From: Ligustrum vulgare | Lineage: Eukaryota; Streptophyta; Magnoliopsida; Lamiales; Oleaceae | Direction of reading: 5' to 3' | Length of the DNA: 64,000 nt | NCBI GenBank assembly: GCA_963555705.1 | Contig: OY743174.1 | Coordinates: 60,534,234-60,598,233, forward strand | In this document: positions 12,120 to 24,691 of the stretch, one piece after another | Numbering within the stretch: the stretch's first letter is position 1 | Layout: each line of letters starts with the position of its first letter | Translations under genes and position numbers: made by a program | Notes under the pieces: generated by a model | What the model was told of the DNA's origin: nothing | What the model saw: the letters and a program-made list of their open reading frames with translations, nothing else | Database searches by the model: none

Positions 12120-14389
12120 TCAGTCCTTTTCTATTTTTATTCCCTTGTTCTTCATCATGGCCGACAACTTTGTTGATGATCCTCCATCAGAAATACAGCT
12201 ATTGTTGGCCGAATCATCAGTAACTCCGAGTCGAGCTCTCTTTAGGGAAGCTAGTTTGGGGCTATCTTCTACATCGCTACATGAGTTGTCAATATGTGAA
12301 TGAAAAAACATTCCAAAACCTATAATTTAATGAACATTTACTTGTATTAAATGATATGGAATAAAATATAATTTTCGAAATCAAACCTCAATTATCTCCT
12401 CTCCTGAATTTGCAATCAATACAAGCAAATCTGATTTCTAAATACAGAGAAAAAATTAAGAATTTATTGTTTAACAGAAAGTTAAATAAAATACATAATA
12501 GTTATGCACCTTCAGAACTTCTACTTGAGTCTTCTTGTATTTTTCAATTAACCCAGAGTTGTCTGAAATACGACTCACTGAGAAAATGGTATCATTTTCT
12601 TCAATATTTCTGTCTTTAACATTAACCTTAAACAGAAGTAAGCGTCCAACCAAATTCTGAAGCTCCTCCGGTCCTCCTAATCTAGATATTGAACTTTCAT
12701 TTGCTTGTCCATGTTTTCCTCCATAAGAAGATCCCTAAATGTCAATGTATCAAATATTAGAAAATTGGAAAGTGAAAAGTACATGATCACAAAATGTGCT
12801 AAAAAATATTATACCTTCGAAATGCGCTCTCTAATTTCTAAAGCAGTTTTGCCAAGTAAAATTTCGCATACCCCATCCCATAAAAGAAATGTAGAGTCTT
12901 GAGTACCATCAACAACATTCACTTTTACCCTATACCTTGGAATAGCATTGGTAGCTTGTACATTGCAAATACTACAAAAATATCCTTTTGGTGTATCCTC
13001 AAGTTTTCTACAACACTTCTTGCAACTAATATATGACCAGTCACCATCTGAAATCACTGCTGATATTCTGCCGATGACGAAGTAAAACCCGCTTTGTAAA
13101 TATTTAATTTAAAATATGAAACATATTAATTACATAAAATGTTCAGAATAAGTGATGATGCGTTTAATATATTTTCGTAAAATTAAAACAACCTTTTTAC
13201 AATTTGCTAGTTCCTCAAGTGTCAAGATTTCAATATTACCACTCTCAAGTTCATCTGTCAATGTTATAATAGATGAAGATGATATGTGTGTAATAGGAGC
13301 ATAAGATTTATCGTCCATACATGTCCTTTAAAGGAAAAAATCACATTGCAAATAAATGGTTAGGAAAGTATAATGTTCAAAAACTCAGTAATTCAAAAAT
13401 CAACTAATAAAATTACTTCTTGAATTCTTCTATTTCTTTGATGGTATTGTTGAATAGTAGTTTTGTTGCGTGGAATGCATTGCACAAACCAATCTTTCCT
13501 TGGAATTTCTTAGGCCTACACAGTTGAATAATAACAACCAATGGCTCATTATCCGAACTCTCCACATGGCTTTTAATTTCATCAACGTATGATCCCCATA
13601 GTGTGACGGATATTGTGTTATCACTGCAAACATTATGAAAACAAAATTATAGACAAATAAATTATGTTAAAAAAAAGCGTGGTAGGAACAGTAGATAAAA
13701 TATCTTACTTAAGATCTTGTAAAACAACGTCAATGTGTTTTGTAGGTACTCCTGTTAAATTTATTTTTTGGTGTTGTATTTCATTTTTTGCAATTATTTT
13801 ACCAATAAAATCTGCGGGGGTAAAAAAAAGAATCAATAATGAACATTTTGGAGAAAAATATTTTTTAAAAAAATTTCATAATAAAATTAACATACCAAAC
13901 ATGCCAATGTCATCAATGTTACTCATTCGTTCGATTTCTGGTATTGTTTTAAAGTAGTATATGGAGTCGGGAAAACTCTTGTCAACTACACCAACAACTT
14001 CAGTTATTGGCATAAAATAGATACGAAATACATTAGTAGTTGCCCAATATTTTCCGACACTGTCTTTCACAGTCACTTTTTTCAGGTAGTAAAGCATATG
14101 CTCACGAATTTGGCCTTCAAATTTTTTCACGCATGGTTGCATTATTGAGGCTTGTATGCGGTCGCCCTATTTCGTAGACAGCAAAAAAATTTTGTTATCG
14201 TATATTCCAGAAAACATTTCAAGGCAAATAAATGTACAATTACCTCATGATCCACGAGAATGAGCTCCATGCTTTGTGCTGTGTCGGAGTTGTCGTTCAT
14301 CGGGACAATGTATTTTCTAGCAACACGAACCTTGATTATCCAATCTGTTTTTTTTTTTTTTTTATATTTGAAAGCAAAGAAGACTGCAT
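12120..14389 (-). CDS. RPA1-like single-stranded DNA-binding protein, Helitron-associated type, possibly degenerate
   Basis: Seen: minus-strand exons at about 14244-14389, 13896-14166, 13709-13811, 13417-13623, 13193-13325, 12815-13073, 12510-12734 and 12120-12329. The first five join in phase at GT-AG borders. The N-terminus has the OB-fold block IIKVRVARKYIV. A central exon has VTLWGSYVDEI, typical of the RPA1 family, and a later exon carries a four-cysteine zinc ribbon (CKKC...CSIC). The C-terminus is basic and serine-rich, ending KIEKD. Family knowledge: RPA70 binds single-stranded DNA in replication and repair, and plants carry many short RPA1-like genes, some inside Helitrons. Odd: the likely ATG (14387-14389) is followed by a 16-A tract that puts it out of frame with the first OB block. 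The joins into the zinc-ribbon exon and into the last exon do not keep phase with the donors I can see. It is either annotated imperfectly here or a recent pseudogene. Confidence 0.75.
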
Positions 14390-14881
14390 GGTGAATGCTG
14401 AATTGAGTGTTATAGATTTTGCTGTATTGAATCAGAAAGAAAGAAAGAAAGCGGACATGAATGATAATTTTGGTAATTGTGAGTGATAACAAAAAATGAT
14501 GCAACTATTTATACTTCTGGAAATGGTAACCGCATTTCAGGATAACTGTGTCGGTTCCCCACTATCACAATACTGCAGACATTGCGACTCCCACCCCACT
14601 ACGTGACTTCATTATATGCTTTAAGTGAAAAGGAATAAATGGGAGACCTTTGAAAAAAACTCCTGGAATGGACATGGCCTCATTGACAGCTGTAACAATA
14701 GAGAAATAAATGGAACACCAACTGCCGGAATTAATTAAATTAAAAATCTGTGGGGCACCTTTGACAAAAACTGTCAGAATCAATCAATTAAATTAAAAAT
14801 CTATATTTAATTTAAGAATCTTTGACAATTGAGATTTTGGTCAAAATTAATTGGCTAGAATCTCAGTTATCATTAGTAATA
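14390..14881. other. Upstream region of the RPA-like gene, no gene seen
   Basis: This short AT-rich stretch should hold the promoter of the minus-strand RPA-like gene. It ends at a Helitron terminus. No clear TATA box or coding frame could be singled out. Confidence 0.5.
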
Positions 14882-14909
14882 CTAGAAATCGCACCCGTAT
14901 ATTGCACGG
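14882..14909 (-). mobile_element. Helitron 3' terminus (minus strand)
   Basis: Read on the minus strand, a GC-rich hairpin (CCGTGCAATATACGGG, with a weak stem) is followed by 8 nucleotides, then CTAG, then T. This matches the Helitron rule of a hairpin close to a CTRR end inserted before T. The spacing is identical to the end at 52247-52275. The element body would extend rightwards. Its 5' TC end could not be fixed, though it probably lies before the MITE at 16120. Confidence 0.6.
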
Positions 14910-16119
14910 AAGATATAATTGACAATTATTTAATGAATAATTTGTAAATGTATAATGTCCGACATAAATTGTGCATTTACATATAATGAAAAATACTCAA
15001 AAAAGTAAAATATAAAACTGTGACTTGCATAGCTTTTTTAATAGCTAATTGTTCAATCTTTAGTTTTCTTAATCTATTTAGGCGAAGTAATATATGAACA
15101 TGTGACTTATTATGTACTTTACAATTTTGATTTGATGACTAAAGTCTAGTAATGGCGACGGGGCGGGATCGGACCGGGGAGACCCGACTCGACCCGTGCC
15201 TCGCCCCTCGTGAAATTTCGGGGCTGGTCACCCCTACCACCCATTTAATTTTTTTTCCCAGTTTTTTAATTTTTCCTTATTTTTATTATCTAATTTAATC
15301 GGGTTGGCCAAACACGCCCCCGCGCGAAAAATCTGTCCCATACTCGCCCTGCGGGGCAAGTTTTTTTTGCCTCATTCATATCAGGTTTTTTTGTCATCTC
15401 TACTAAAGTTGAGCTTACGATTTTTTGATTTCCAAAAGTTGAAATGTTTACAATTTTCAAATCGTAAAATGAAATAAAGAGGTTAATGAACATTTACAGA
15501 ATTAATTTATCGACTCCCCGTATAGCACTATAAGAATTTTTACTAACTATCTTAATGCAATAATTGGTATTTAAATATATTAAACAAATATTGAACATAA
15601 TTAATCAAACATTTTTTTTTTAAAAAAATTGCTCAAACTTAAATTAAATATTGCAATTTGTTAAACTTACACATGACAGACTTATACACAATCTTATATT
15701 TAAATGAATGCAACAAATAAATAAAATGAAATACAAATTTTAATTAAATTTTATTGAATGAATATTACAAATATAATTAACTTTATATACAAAAAATCAT
15801 CTATACATCTCAATTTATAAACGAGAGTTTAATTCACAAGACATAAGACTTTATAACTTATTCGTATAGAATTGATTCTTCGAAAATAATTTTTTTCAAC
15901 ATTCATTCTTAACCACACATTCTTTAAAATCTATTTTCCACAATTGCACATATTATTTTTGTGCATGCTAAATAAACATGTTGACTATATTCTATTTTTA
16001 AATAGAAGGATTTCGCTAATACATTCTATTTTACAAATTGAACTTAGGACTTAAATGATATAAATAAAAAGATTGGATGTTGAAAAAAGTAAAAAATATA
16101 AGTAAAACTTTTACATTTA
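14910..16119. other. Probable non-autonomous Helitron body, non-coding
   Basis: This AT-rich sequence lies to the right of the Helitron 3' terminus and is interrupted by a hAT-type MITE at 15146-15401. No Rep or helicase frame is present. If it belongs to that Helitron, it is a non-autonomous copy. Confidence 0.35.
15146..15401. mobile_element. hAT-type MITE with 8-bp target duplication
   Basis: This 256-bp GC-rich insert in AT-rich DNA is flanked by a perfect 8-bp direct repeat ACTAAAGT (15138-15145 and 15402-15409), the length made by hAT transposases. Its ends, CTAGTAATGGCGACGGGG and TTGTCATCTCT, match only loosely as inverted repeats. Inside are C- and G-rich blocks of the kind seen in hAT MITE subterminal regions. 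It is non-coding. Confidence 0.7.
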
Positions 16120-16505
16120 GGGTGCGTTTGATTGGCACAAATTTTCCAGGGAAAATGAATTTTTTTTTCCAACTTTTCTACTTTACTCCGTTTGATTGCG
16201 AAAAATTTCCATAGTATTGTGGAAAAAAATTTCTTTGAGTTTTGATGGATTTTTATTTTCTATGTTAGATGAAAAATTATTTTCGACACGTTTAATCAAT
16301 TTTGTTATTGTTAATTGACTTATTTTCTTTTCAAAAAATAACATTATCATCATCAAGTACAAATATATTAAAAAAGTAAAAAAAAAATTGATTAAAATAA
16401 CAAAAATTTACTTTATTTTTCACGAAAAATAATGTCAATCAAACAACGAAACTTGAAAAATTCTCCACTTTTCCACCTAAAAAATTAAATCAATCAAACA
16501 CTCTC
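16120..16505. mobile_element. MITE with GTTTGATTG-type inverted ends
   Basis: The left end, GGGTGCGTTTGATTG, pairs with the right end, CAATCAAACACTC. The inside is AT-rich and non-coding with several TTTTCC/GGAAAA blocks. A similar element lies at 19801-20305. It sits about 440 bp upstream of the MORN gene start. Target duplications were not resolved. Confidence 0.55.
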
Positions 16506-16799
16506 AATTGATTTTTCAGAAAAATAATTTTCAAACAAAAAATCCTTAGAAAATATTTACTTTATTTTCCACGAAAAATAATGTCAATCAAACGACGAAC
16601 CTTGCATATTTAGTTTTGACTTTTGACGATTTCCTCTTTCTCAGGAACAAGAATGATTTTTATTTGATTGAAATATGTGATTAGCCAAGCAAGTATAGGC
16701 CGATACGGGATGCCAAAGTTGAGCATTTCTATTTGTATATACTCATTTACAATTCTTATAACTAGAAGGACCATAACGAAATAATTATTATGTTTGCGG

Positions 16800-16941
16800 C
16801 CGGTCGACATAGGTTTTAATCTTTTTCTCAGACACCGTTAAACTCCTCGTAGCCTCCGCTCTCATCCTCTCTCACAAACACACGCAGTAAATCTTCCATT
16901 GAATCTGTGTAGTGAATTTGGGGGGTTGGTTTATAGATGTA
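16800..16941 (+). promoter_or_regulatory. Probable 5' UTR and promoter-proximal region of the MORN gene
   Basis: The pyrimidine-rich stretch CTCATCCTCTCTCACAAAC and following bases directly precede the ATG, a common plant 5' leader composition. No TATA box could be assigned with confidence. Confidence 0.4.
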
Positions 16942-19900
16942 ATGCGTCTGAAGAAATCTGAAGTTCAGATCGGAACAGAAAGCAGTGGCATCTCTTCCGA
17001 TTTTAACCCTACCCCACTGCCCCCTTCTTCCCTATCCCAAAAACATCCTCATCTTTTCGAAAATTTTCACCCATATACACACTACCCTTCAAATTCTTCG
17101 TCTTCTGTGAATAATAGCACCCTTCAGATCCTTATCGATGATGAAAATCGACAGCAGGGTCAAAATGATCGGTCTCCCCTCAGGCCATCACCTTTGAAGA
17201 GACCCTATGTTCAACAACTTTCGCGTTCACTTACCAAGACTCCGAATTTGTCAAATCCCCTTCACAATCACAGATATGGGTTCTCTGGAACACACTCACC
17301 TTCGAAATTTAATCTTCTTTACACGAGGTCTCAGAAATTCTTGACCCATTTCCACCACCATGTTCGTTACCTACGCGGTCGTATGCGCCTCCACCTCCGC
17401 CTCATTCTTCTCCTCAGTCTCCCCTTCTTTTACTTCCTGGTCTCCCACCCTTCCAGCTCCTTTATTGTTGATTTCCTCTCCGCCTTTGCCTTCTCTGCCG
17501 CGCTCTTGTTTTCGCTCAATTTGGCCATTCCAAGACTTCCCACGATATGGTTGTGCCTTGCCAGGTCGTTGCCAGTTAAAATTCGTGCAGAAAAACAAGT
17601 GAACTGGCCACATTTACCGGTATTTTGGTCAATTGGGTCTTCATACAAGACGGATAAGAAGGCAATTTCGGGGTCTTATGTACAGGCATACAACAACGGG
17701 GATGTGTATGAGGGCGAATATCACAAGGGGAAGTGTAGTGGGAGTGGGGTGTATTACTATTACATGAGCGGGAGATATGAGGGAGATTGGGTGGATGGTA
17801 AGTATGATGGATATGGAGTTGAGACATGGGCGAGGGGTAGCAGGTATAGAGGGCAGTACAGACTGGGGCTTAGGCATGGCTTTGGGGTGTACAGGTTTTA
17901 TACAGGAGATGTCTACTCTGGGGAGTGGTCTAGTGGGCAGAGCCATGGGTGTGGTATTCATACTTGTGAGGATGGGAGCCGTTATGTGGGGGAATTTAAA
18001 TGGGGCGTTAAACATGGCCTTGGACACTACCATTACAGGTAATCTTGGAGATGTATATTTCATTCTGCATATTTTCTAGTGTTTCTTATAGTTTATATAT
18101 GCGTTGTGCATGTTGCCATTTGATGTATTACTGTATAAAATGGTAGGCTTTATTTAAATAGTTGATCCCTACACATTTCATGTCAATAAATCAAGTCTTC
18201 TGTAGGTAGTAAAGCTTGAGTTTTGTCGTTTTCGTTTAATATTTTGGCATAAACTGGGAGTTGTGTGTATTTGTGATCTGTGCGTCAGGTCTATTTTGTT
18301 CGGCCAAGACGATGATAACGATTTAGTTCTTGTTCACATCTTTAGCTTTCATCCTTCTGTTGGGAAAATTTTGGAAAATTATTAAAACTTTTTTTCGTTA
18401 GATTACAAAATACTAAGTTCTATTTTGTTGTTTAATAAAACCCGTTTCATCATGTCCTTTGTGTCACTCGAATTAATATTCCACGATTTCCCTTATATGC
18501 CTCCCACCCTCTCCTCCAACCCCTTGGAGTTAAGTTCTCCACTTCACCATTAACTGTGTGGACGTGTGTTGTTACCTAAATAGTAAATGGTTTAGTAATA
18601 ATGTTCAACTCTAGATAGTACATCACCTTACCAACATTTGGAGATAAACAAGATTGAAATGAAAAGATCAAACTTTATAAACAAAATGAGAAGGAAGGTT
18701 TAGTCTTGATTCCATGTCCTTTTCTATATTTGGATGCAAGTTACAAAGATAAAGTAGGAACTAACCTTCTATTAAAAAGGCACAGATATATTAACTGTTG
18801 CTGGAAAGGCACTCTTGCCCTTTTTCTTTAGCTTACAAATTTTCCTCTTTTGAAAGAGGTACAAAGATTTGATCATTTAGGCCCTGTTTGGTCTAGGAGA
18901 TATTCAACAATTTTTTCCTCAAATTCATTTTCAACCACACATTTTTATGGGATCCATCACCTTACATACTTTTCAACAATTTTTCAACCACGCATTCGAA
19001 ATTCAAAAATTTCTCTAATTTCTCCTATACCAAACAAGCTCTTAGTTTGCCACCTTTGCCTTCACTTTGCAATGAACCACACAAGTATCCCACCTTTCCT
19101 TTCCATTTTTGCTTTCAAGTCCCAGGTAAACTGGAAGTGAGATTTTTTTATTTTTTTTCATTGGAAGTAGCATTTTGACCAACATTTGTTGGAAGATTTT
19201 GTAGGAAAGATGTAATGGTATGTATTATGCATATCTGTAGAGGTGAGTTTAGGCATGATCAAGGCACTATCATTTGCCCAAAATTAGGAAAATAAAAATA
19301 AATTGTAATAAACATGAAGCTTTTCATCTCATTGGCACACAAAATTTATACCCGAAATTATGAAATTTCAAAATTAATTTGTAAGATATGTGTTGCTTTT
19401 CATATGCAGTTTCCACTAGGAAAATTTGGTTGTAATAGGTGATTTGAATTTGAATTAATATGAATATTAAGGAAGGAATGTTACATGGTCTTATTTTACT
19501 GAGTAATATGAGTTTCATTTTACACAGAATGCCTTAATATACGACTGACCTCAAGAATTGTGGGACGATGCTCTTAGCAATTGGCATCCTGTGTGAAAAT
19601 TAATGCAGAAGTGTTCCTATTCTTTTCCTTTTGTCTATCCAGATCTCTTAAACCAACATTAGTTAACAAGAAAAAATGAAAAATATTATTGTTTATCCTT
19701 TAATTGGTAACTTATCAGTTTTTACCAAGTTACAGCAAGTAATTGAAGTTACTTTTCCTTCATTTCACTAGCAAGATATTTTTGAGGAAAATTTTCTAAG
19801 GGTGCGTTTGATACGCGTTGAATTCCAAGGAAAATATGATTTTCCATGTTGTTTTACATCTTTGCGTTGTTTGGTTGCCTAAGTTTTTCGTGGAATTCAT

Positions 19901-22900
19901 TTTCCTACTTGCCTCGAAATTCGGTATTTTCCTTGTTTTGAATGAATTCGTTTTCCCGAGGGAGAAGGTTTTATTTTCCATGGAAAATCTTATATCATTT
20001 TCGTTACGTTTGATCATTTTGTTGATGTTAATTGATTTTATTTTTTTTTCTAAAAACTAAAATTATTATTATCAAGTACAAATGTGTGAAAAAATAATTT
20101 TTTTTTAATTAAAATAGATAAATTTTACTTTATTTTCCATGGAAAATATTATTAATCAAACAACAAAAATTGAAAAATTCCCTACTTTTTCCACTTAGAA
20201 AATTTAACCAATCAAACACATTAAACTTCCAATTCCCAGGAATTCAATTCCCTGAAATTCATTTTCTTTCCACCCAAATTCCACTCTCGCTATCAAACGC
20301 AGCATAAATTTCTATTCTGTAAAAAGAAAATGTTATAAATGCAGACCTACGTAAGTCCCTTTTTACTTTTCATCATTCAACTTGCAAGAAGGTATAATGT
20401 GACAAAGCCTAAAAGTTTGGAAAGATGTAAACTATATATATGCATTACTGAAAATAGTATCTACCGTCTGGATTAACAATAATGTCTCAAGTTTCTGTAT
20501 GAGACTGAGTAAATAGACATTGGCATTTCGACAACATTTTGACCCTCTTGTATATTATTTTTTGTCTATGATTATCTAAATTAGAATATTGACTTTGCCG
20601 TAAATTCTACAGAAATGGGGATAGATATGCTGGAGAATATTTTGCTGACAAAATGCATGGATTTGGCGTCTATTTTTTTGCAAATGGCCACCGTTATGAA
20701 GGTGCTTGGCATGAGGGTAGAAGACACGGGCTTGGAATGTACACTTTTAGGAATGGGGAAACTCAATCTGGTCATTGGCAAAATGGGGTTCTTGATGTTC
20801 CTAGCACACAGAACAGCTCACATCCCGTTTCTCCTGTGGCTGTCAACCATTCAAGAGTGCTTAATTCTGTTCAGGTAATTTTTCTTTACGGATTCCCATC
20901 TTATAAAGTGTGATGATTGAAAATTGGTAGTATAGAGTTTCGTTTTTCTCTTTCTTTTTTTTTTTCTTTTCTTTCTTGGTAGGCAAAGCGAGTATGATCT
21001 ATCTCTCTCTCTCTCTCTTTTGTATGCTTGTTTTTTATTTTAATATTTTGTCTTAGTTTGGTATTTGTTTAGTTTTCTATTAAGGGGATGCACCTTATCA
21101 ATTTGGAAAAGTTTGATTGTCTCTCGAGTATTTAGCCCATGTTTGGTATAAATTAAAATTAGATTTTTAGCAGATCTTGATAAAATTTATGAGATGTGTG
21201 GTTAAAAAGTTGTGCGGCTCATGAAATGTGTGGTTATGATTAATTGTTGATTTTGACTTAGATTAACATCTAAAACTTTAGTTTTACCAAACAGCACTGT
21301 GTTCGATTTATCATCGGAGGTTCAAGTAGCTTCTTTAAAGACCTTACCCTTTATAAAAAAATAAAAAATAAAAAAAATGCTTAACTCATTATCCTCTAGT
21401 TCAATGATTTCGTCTTACCATCCTTCATACTCGCATTTTACCTTGCAATATATAATTAAAGACGCTATCCTGAGATGACCTTGTAAGTTGCAATCTTATT
21501 AAGTTGATTTATTTATTCTCGAAAAAATTTGTCTTTTCAAGTACTCATCCTCCCTCCTTTAAAAAGTTGTGAACTACAATTAGATCTTATGCCAAGGAAA
21601 GGTTAGATCAACACTGGTATCATTTTTTATCTCAAACCTAATCCACCGTGTACTAAATTGACAACCTGTGAACATTTCCTACTTGTTTGTTTAGAGTCTC
21701 CTATAATATTTTCTTGTCCATGGACAAAACTCTAAATTCCACCATATCCTCCGCAAATTGCATTTCAAAGCCATCTCCATAATCTTATCTTTCATGCATT
21801 TAGGTATTTGCTTTGAGTTTTGGAAAGGAAATTAAGGAATACTTGGCACAGTTCTTTGTACAATAAATATTACATAATACGCTTTACACTGATTTGTCTC
21901 ATTACTTGATGCATATATTTTGGCTGTAATTTTACAAATTTATGAAAATTATATGTTTACATTTGCATTTTAAGTTGTTAAATTCTGTCAATAGAAACCA
22001 ATATCTTTGTTATTAATTATAACGGCACCTACGTAGATCCATGCCAGTGTTAGTCCCAAAATAGCATTTTTAATCTAGAGGGGGGGTGAATAGATTAAAA
22101 TATATTTATTTTTAATTTAAAAAATATTCCACGATAATAAATATGTATATATCAATATTAAAATTATAATAAATAGATGAAGAAAATATAGAGTAAAGGT
22201 AAGAAAGATAACACCAGATTTATAGTGGTTCAACTCAGCCTTCCGAGCCTACGTCCACTCCCAGAATATGTTTCTGGAATTTCAATCAACAGCAACAGTA
22301 ACAGCAAATTCTCTTTTCTTTTAATTGGCTGGGATACCAACGCACAACAGCAACAAAATAATCTCTCTCAACTATTATGACAAGAGACCTCTCAATTTTT
22401 TTTTTTCAAAATATAAAAGACTTGTATGATATGATTGGTAAGAACTCTTTGACCCCCTTTTTTTTTTTTTTTAAATTGATCGTTTTTTTTTTCTCCACAC
22501 ATGAAAACCTCTATTTATAGTCCTAGAGTTCCAATCATGTTTGAATCACAATTGGGAGGAGATCATACGCCTAGCAATCAGCATCTTCATGAGTGGAAAC
22601 AAATTATTGAATTTGAGGTTGTTTGGCAAGTGAGCTTTATTCTCCAAGTAAGTTGATCTCAATGGAACAATTCCCCCATAATTTGTTTCAATTTGTTCCC
22701 CAAATTTTGCAAAATAAATTTTGCTTGGTGTTAAAATCAACCAATCAATTCATCCATATGACAAGATTAATTGATCCCTGCATATAATTCTTTTCATACA
22801 TTATAACAATCATATAAATCAATTCCATACCAATTTAACAATCATATATACGCATTTAACAATCATATATATACGCATGTGGGAATAGATCATATATTTG

Positions 22901-23654
22901 ACAATGATGGAATAAAGTATTATAAAATAATATTTAAAATAATACTTATTATAGTAAACATATGAATAGTTAGTAATTGATTATTAATTCCATATACCAA
23001 TTAATACACATATGAATGAGTGGAAGAATTGAATAGCTACCGGCCACCTTGTCAATCAAAAGTGATGATTATCTATCTCATATCAAATTCAAATTTTACC
23101 TATTAATAATTAATTGCTTTATAAGTGAAGCAATATAAGCAGATTTTTTTTTTTTTATGTAAAACTTACAATTGTGCCATGATATAAAAGTTGATTGGTA
23201 TCAATTTAGTGCAAGATTTGTGCCGTGTAAATTATAGAAAGTGATCCCCTAGTTAATAAGTAAAATATTTACTATATAAATCAAACATGTATTTTAAATT
23301 TCACATACATCTCTCTAATAAATTAAATACACAAAGATTTTCATCCTTTAAACAATTATGAAAGAAACTAATTGCAATAAATCCAACTAAGCATAATTTA
23401 ATCTATTACGTTTGTTGTCATCAAAATGTCCAATATCGAAATTTCATTTTAACAGCCAGATATAGGAAAATCGCTCTAGCTAGGCTTTATGATTTTTGTC
23501 TAATTATCAGGAAGCAAGACGAGCAGCAGAGAAAGCTTATGATGTGGCGAAGGTGGATGAAAGAGTGAACAGGGCAGTAACAGCAGCTATCAGGGCAGCT
23601 AATGCAGCTAGAGTAGCAGCTGTGAAGGCCGTCCAAAAGCAAATGCATAATTGA
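16942..23654 (+). CDS. MORN-repeat protein with N-terminal membrane segments, three exons
   Basis: Coding exons are 16942-18038, 20613-20874 and 23511-23654, giving 500 residues. The junctions CAG|GTAATC ... CTACAG|AAAT and CAG|GTAATT ... TATCAG|GAAG keep frame, with AG|A coding Arg at the first. Residues 1-140 are Ser/Pro/His-rich and probably disordered. Residues about 151-168 and 172-195 are strongly hydrophobic. From about residue 256 there are seven clear MORN repeats (for example YEGEYHKGKCSGSGVYY, YAGEYFADKMHGFGVYF and YEGAWHEGRRHGLGMYTF) plus a weaker eighth. The C-terminal exon is Ala/Arg/Lys-rich and likely helical. Plant relatives are often labelled SET7/9-like methyltransferases because of the MORN repeats, but no SET domain is present. 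MORN proteins act as membrane-linked scaffolds, and some Arabidopsis members affect flowering time. An in-frame GTG upstream at 16912 was rejected as the start in favour of the ATG. Confidence 0.92.
18879..19044. mobile_element. MITE in intron 1 of the MORN gene
   Basis: The left end, AGGCCCTGTTTGGT, is inverted at the right as ACCAAACAAGCTC. The inside contains TTTTCAACCACACATTTTTA, which is shared with the insert at 46402-46546, so the two belong to one family. Non-coding. Confidence 0.6.
19801..20305. mobile_element. MITE in intron 1 of the MORN gene
   Basis: GGGTGCGTTTGATACGC at the left is mirrored by GCTATCAAACGCAGC at the right. The interior is AT-rich with GGAAAA/TTTTCC motifs, like the element at 16120-16505. 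Non-coding. Target duplication not resolved. Confidence 0.6.
20875..23510 (+). other. Intron 2 of the MORN gene with repeat fragments
   Basis: This 2.6-kb intron holds a probable MITE at 21137-21297 (GTTTGGTATAA ... TTTTACCAAAC) and a CT microsatellite near 21000-21018. From about 22079 there is a stretch beginning GAGGGGGGGTGAATAGA that looks like part of an unclassified LTR-type repeat. No complete element ends were found for the latter. Confidence 0.5.
21137..21297. mobile_element. Short MITE in intron 2 of the MORN gene
   Basis: Inverted ends GTTTGGTA and TACCAAAC bound about 160 bp of AT-rich sequence. The insert has an internal ATGTGTGGTT motif occurring twice. Non-coding. Confidence 0.45.
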
Positions 23655-24100
23655 AGAGACGAGATTCGGATTTTCCTGTTATAAAAGAATCTGAAGCTGA
23701 CTAAACTGTCAGTTCAAAAATGGACTTCAGCACAAAATATGGTTGCAGGAGGTTCAACTAGTAGTGATATTCATGGTTCACCTTTTTTTGTGACCTCTAT
23801 ATTTACTTTCAAAATACAGTTTAGCTTCTTGGTGGAAGCTGGATTTTGAATCAGCTCATGTTCTTTGCTGACACAACCGGGTTGACAGAGAGGGAGAGAG
23901 AGATCTCTAATGGCTATCTTGCCCCCCCCCCCCACCCCCCGGGTTCTCTCTTAAAATTTTGTTTTTGTAAAGTTGAGGTGGGTATAAAATGAAAGGCTGG
24001 TGCCCAGGGAAACCCCTAATCCATCCTTGTAATGTGAATTAATAACTGCTGATGTATTCAATAGAAATGTAATATTTATAAATATAGTTTCTTATTTTTC
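23655..24100 (+). other. 3' untranslated region of the MORN gene
   Basis: This follows the TGA stop. It contains a C-rich tract at about 23922-23940 and AATAGAAATGTAATATTTATAAA-like AT-rich sequence near 24060-24085, where plant polyadenylation would be expected. The exact cleavage site cannot be read. Confidence 0.4.
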
Positions 24101-24195
24101 GAGGACTGAAGTTGGAAAAATGTAGTCTTATATTATATTGCATGACAGTGAATCAGTGGTAGATCCAGTTGGACCATTTCTTCTTGCATTTACAG

Positions 24196-24352
24196 CCCAG
24201 TTTGTTAAAAATTGTGTTTAAAAACATATTTTTTTTATGTTTTCAAGATAAATTATGTGGTTGAAAAGTAGAGAGAAAATGTGTGTTGTTAAAGAGTGAT
24301 TTGTGGGATTGTGTTGATTAAAAATATGTATTTTTATAATTTGCCAAACAGA
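24196..24352. mobile_element. MITE, CAGTTTG/CAAACAG family
   Basis: The left end, CAGTTTGTTAAAAATTGTG, and the right end, TTTGCCAAACAG, are roughly inverted. The inside contains GTGGTTGAAAAGTAGAGAGA, which is nearly repeated in the element at 32939-33097. These are two copies of one MITE family. Confidence 0.55.
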
Positions 24353-24691
24353 CGAGTGGGATTAGATATCATTATACAGATTCGTCTCATGTTTTTTTTT
24401 ATTAAGGTGAATAAATAAATAAATAAATTTAATAAACATGTTTTTATTTTTTGAATTTAACATTTATTTGTAACATAAATGTCTTAATTTCTCATATTTC
24501 TGTTAAAATCTGTTGTGGTTTAGATACGGTTAGGCAATGATCATCGTTTCATGATATTGCTGTGACTTGGTTTCAGGTTATAGAAAATACACCAGTTTCC
24601 AGTTTGCTTCAATCCAAGATTAAAAGGTTCATTTGAAGGGAAGCCAAGAAGAAAATAATGTCTGAGAATGAATATATAAAAATGTAAAAAC

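Noticed and set aside
16912..16941. Upstream GTG start that would add ten residues to the MORN protein
   Set aside because: Plant genes start at ATG with very rare exceptions, and the ATG at 16942 gives a normal N-terminus.
17371..18063. Several open frames on the opposite strand and in other frames across MORN exon 1
   Set aside because: They are shadows of the real coding exon, with no independent support.
16942..23654. Annotation of the MORN gene as a SET7/9 histone methyltransferase
   Set aside because: Only MORN repeats are shared with SET7/9. No SET domain is encoded in any exon.
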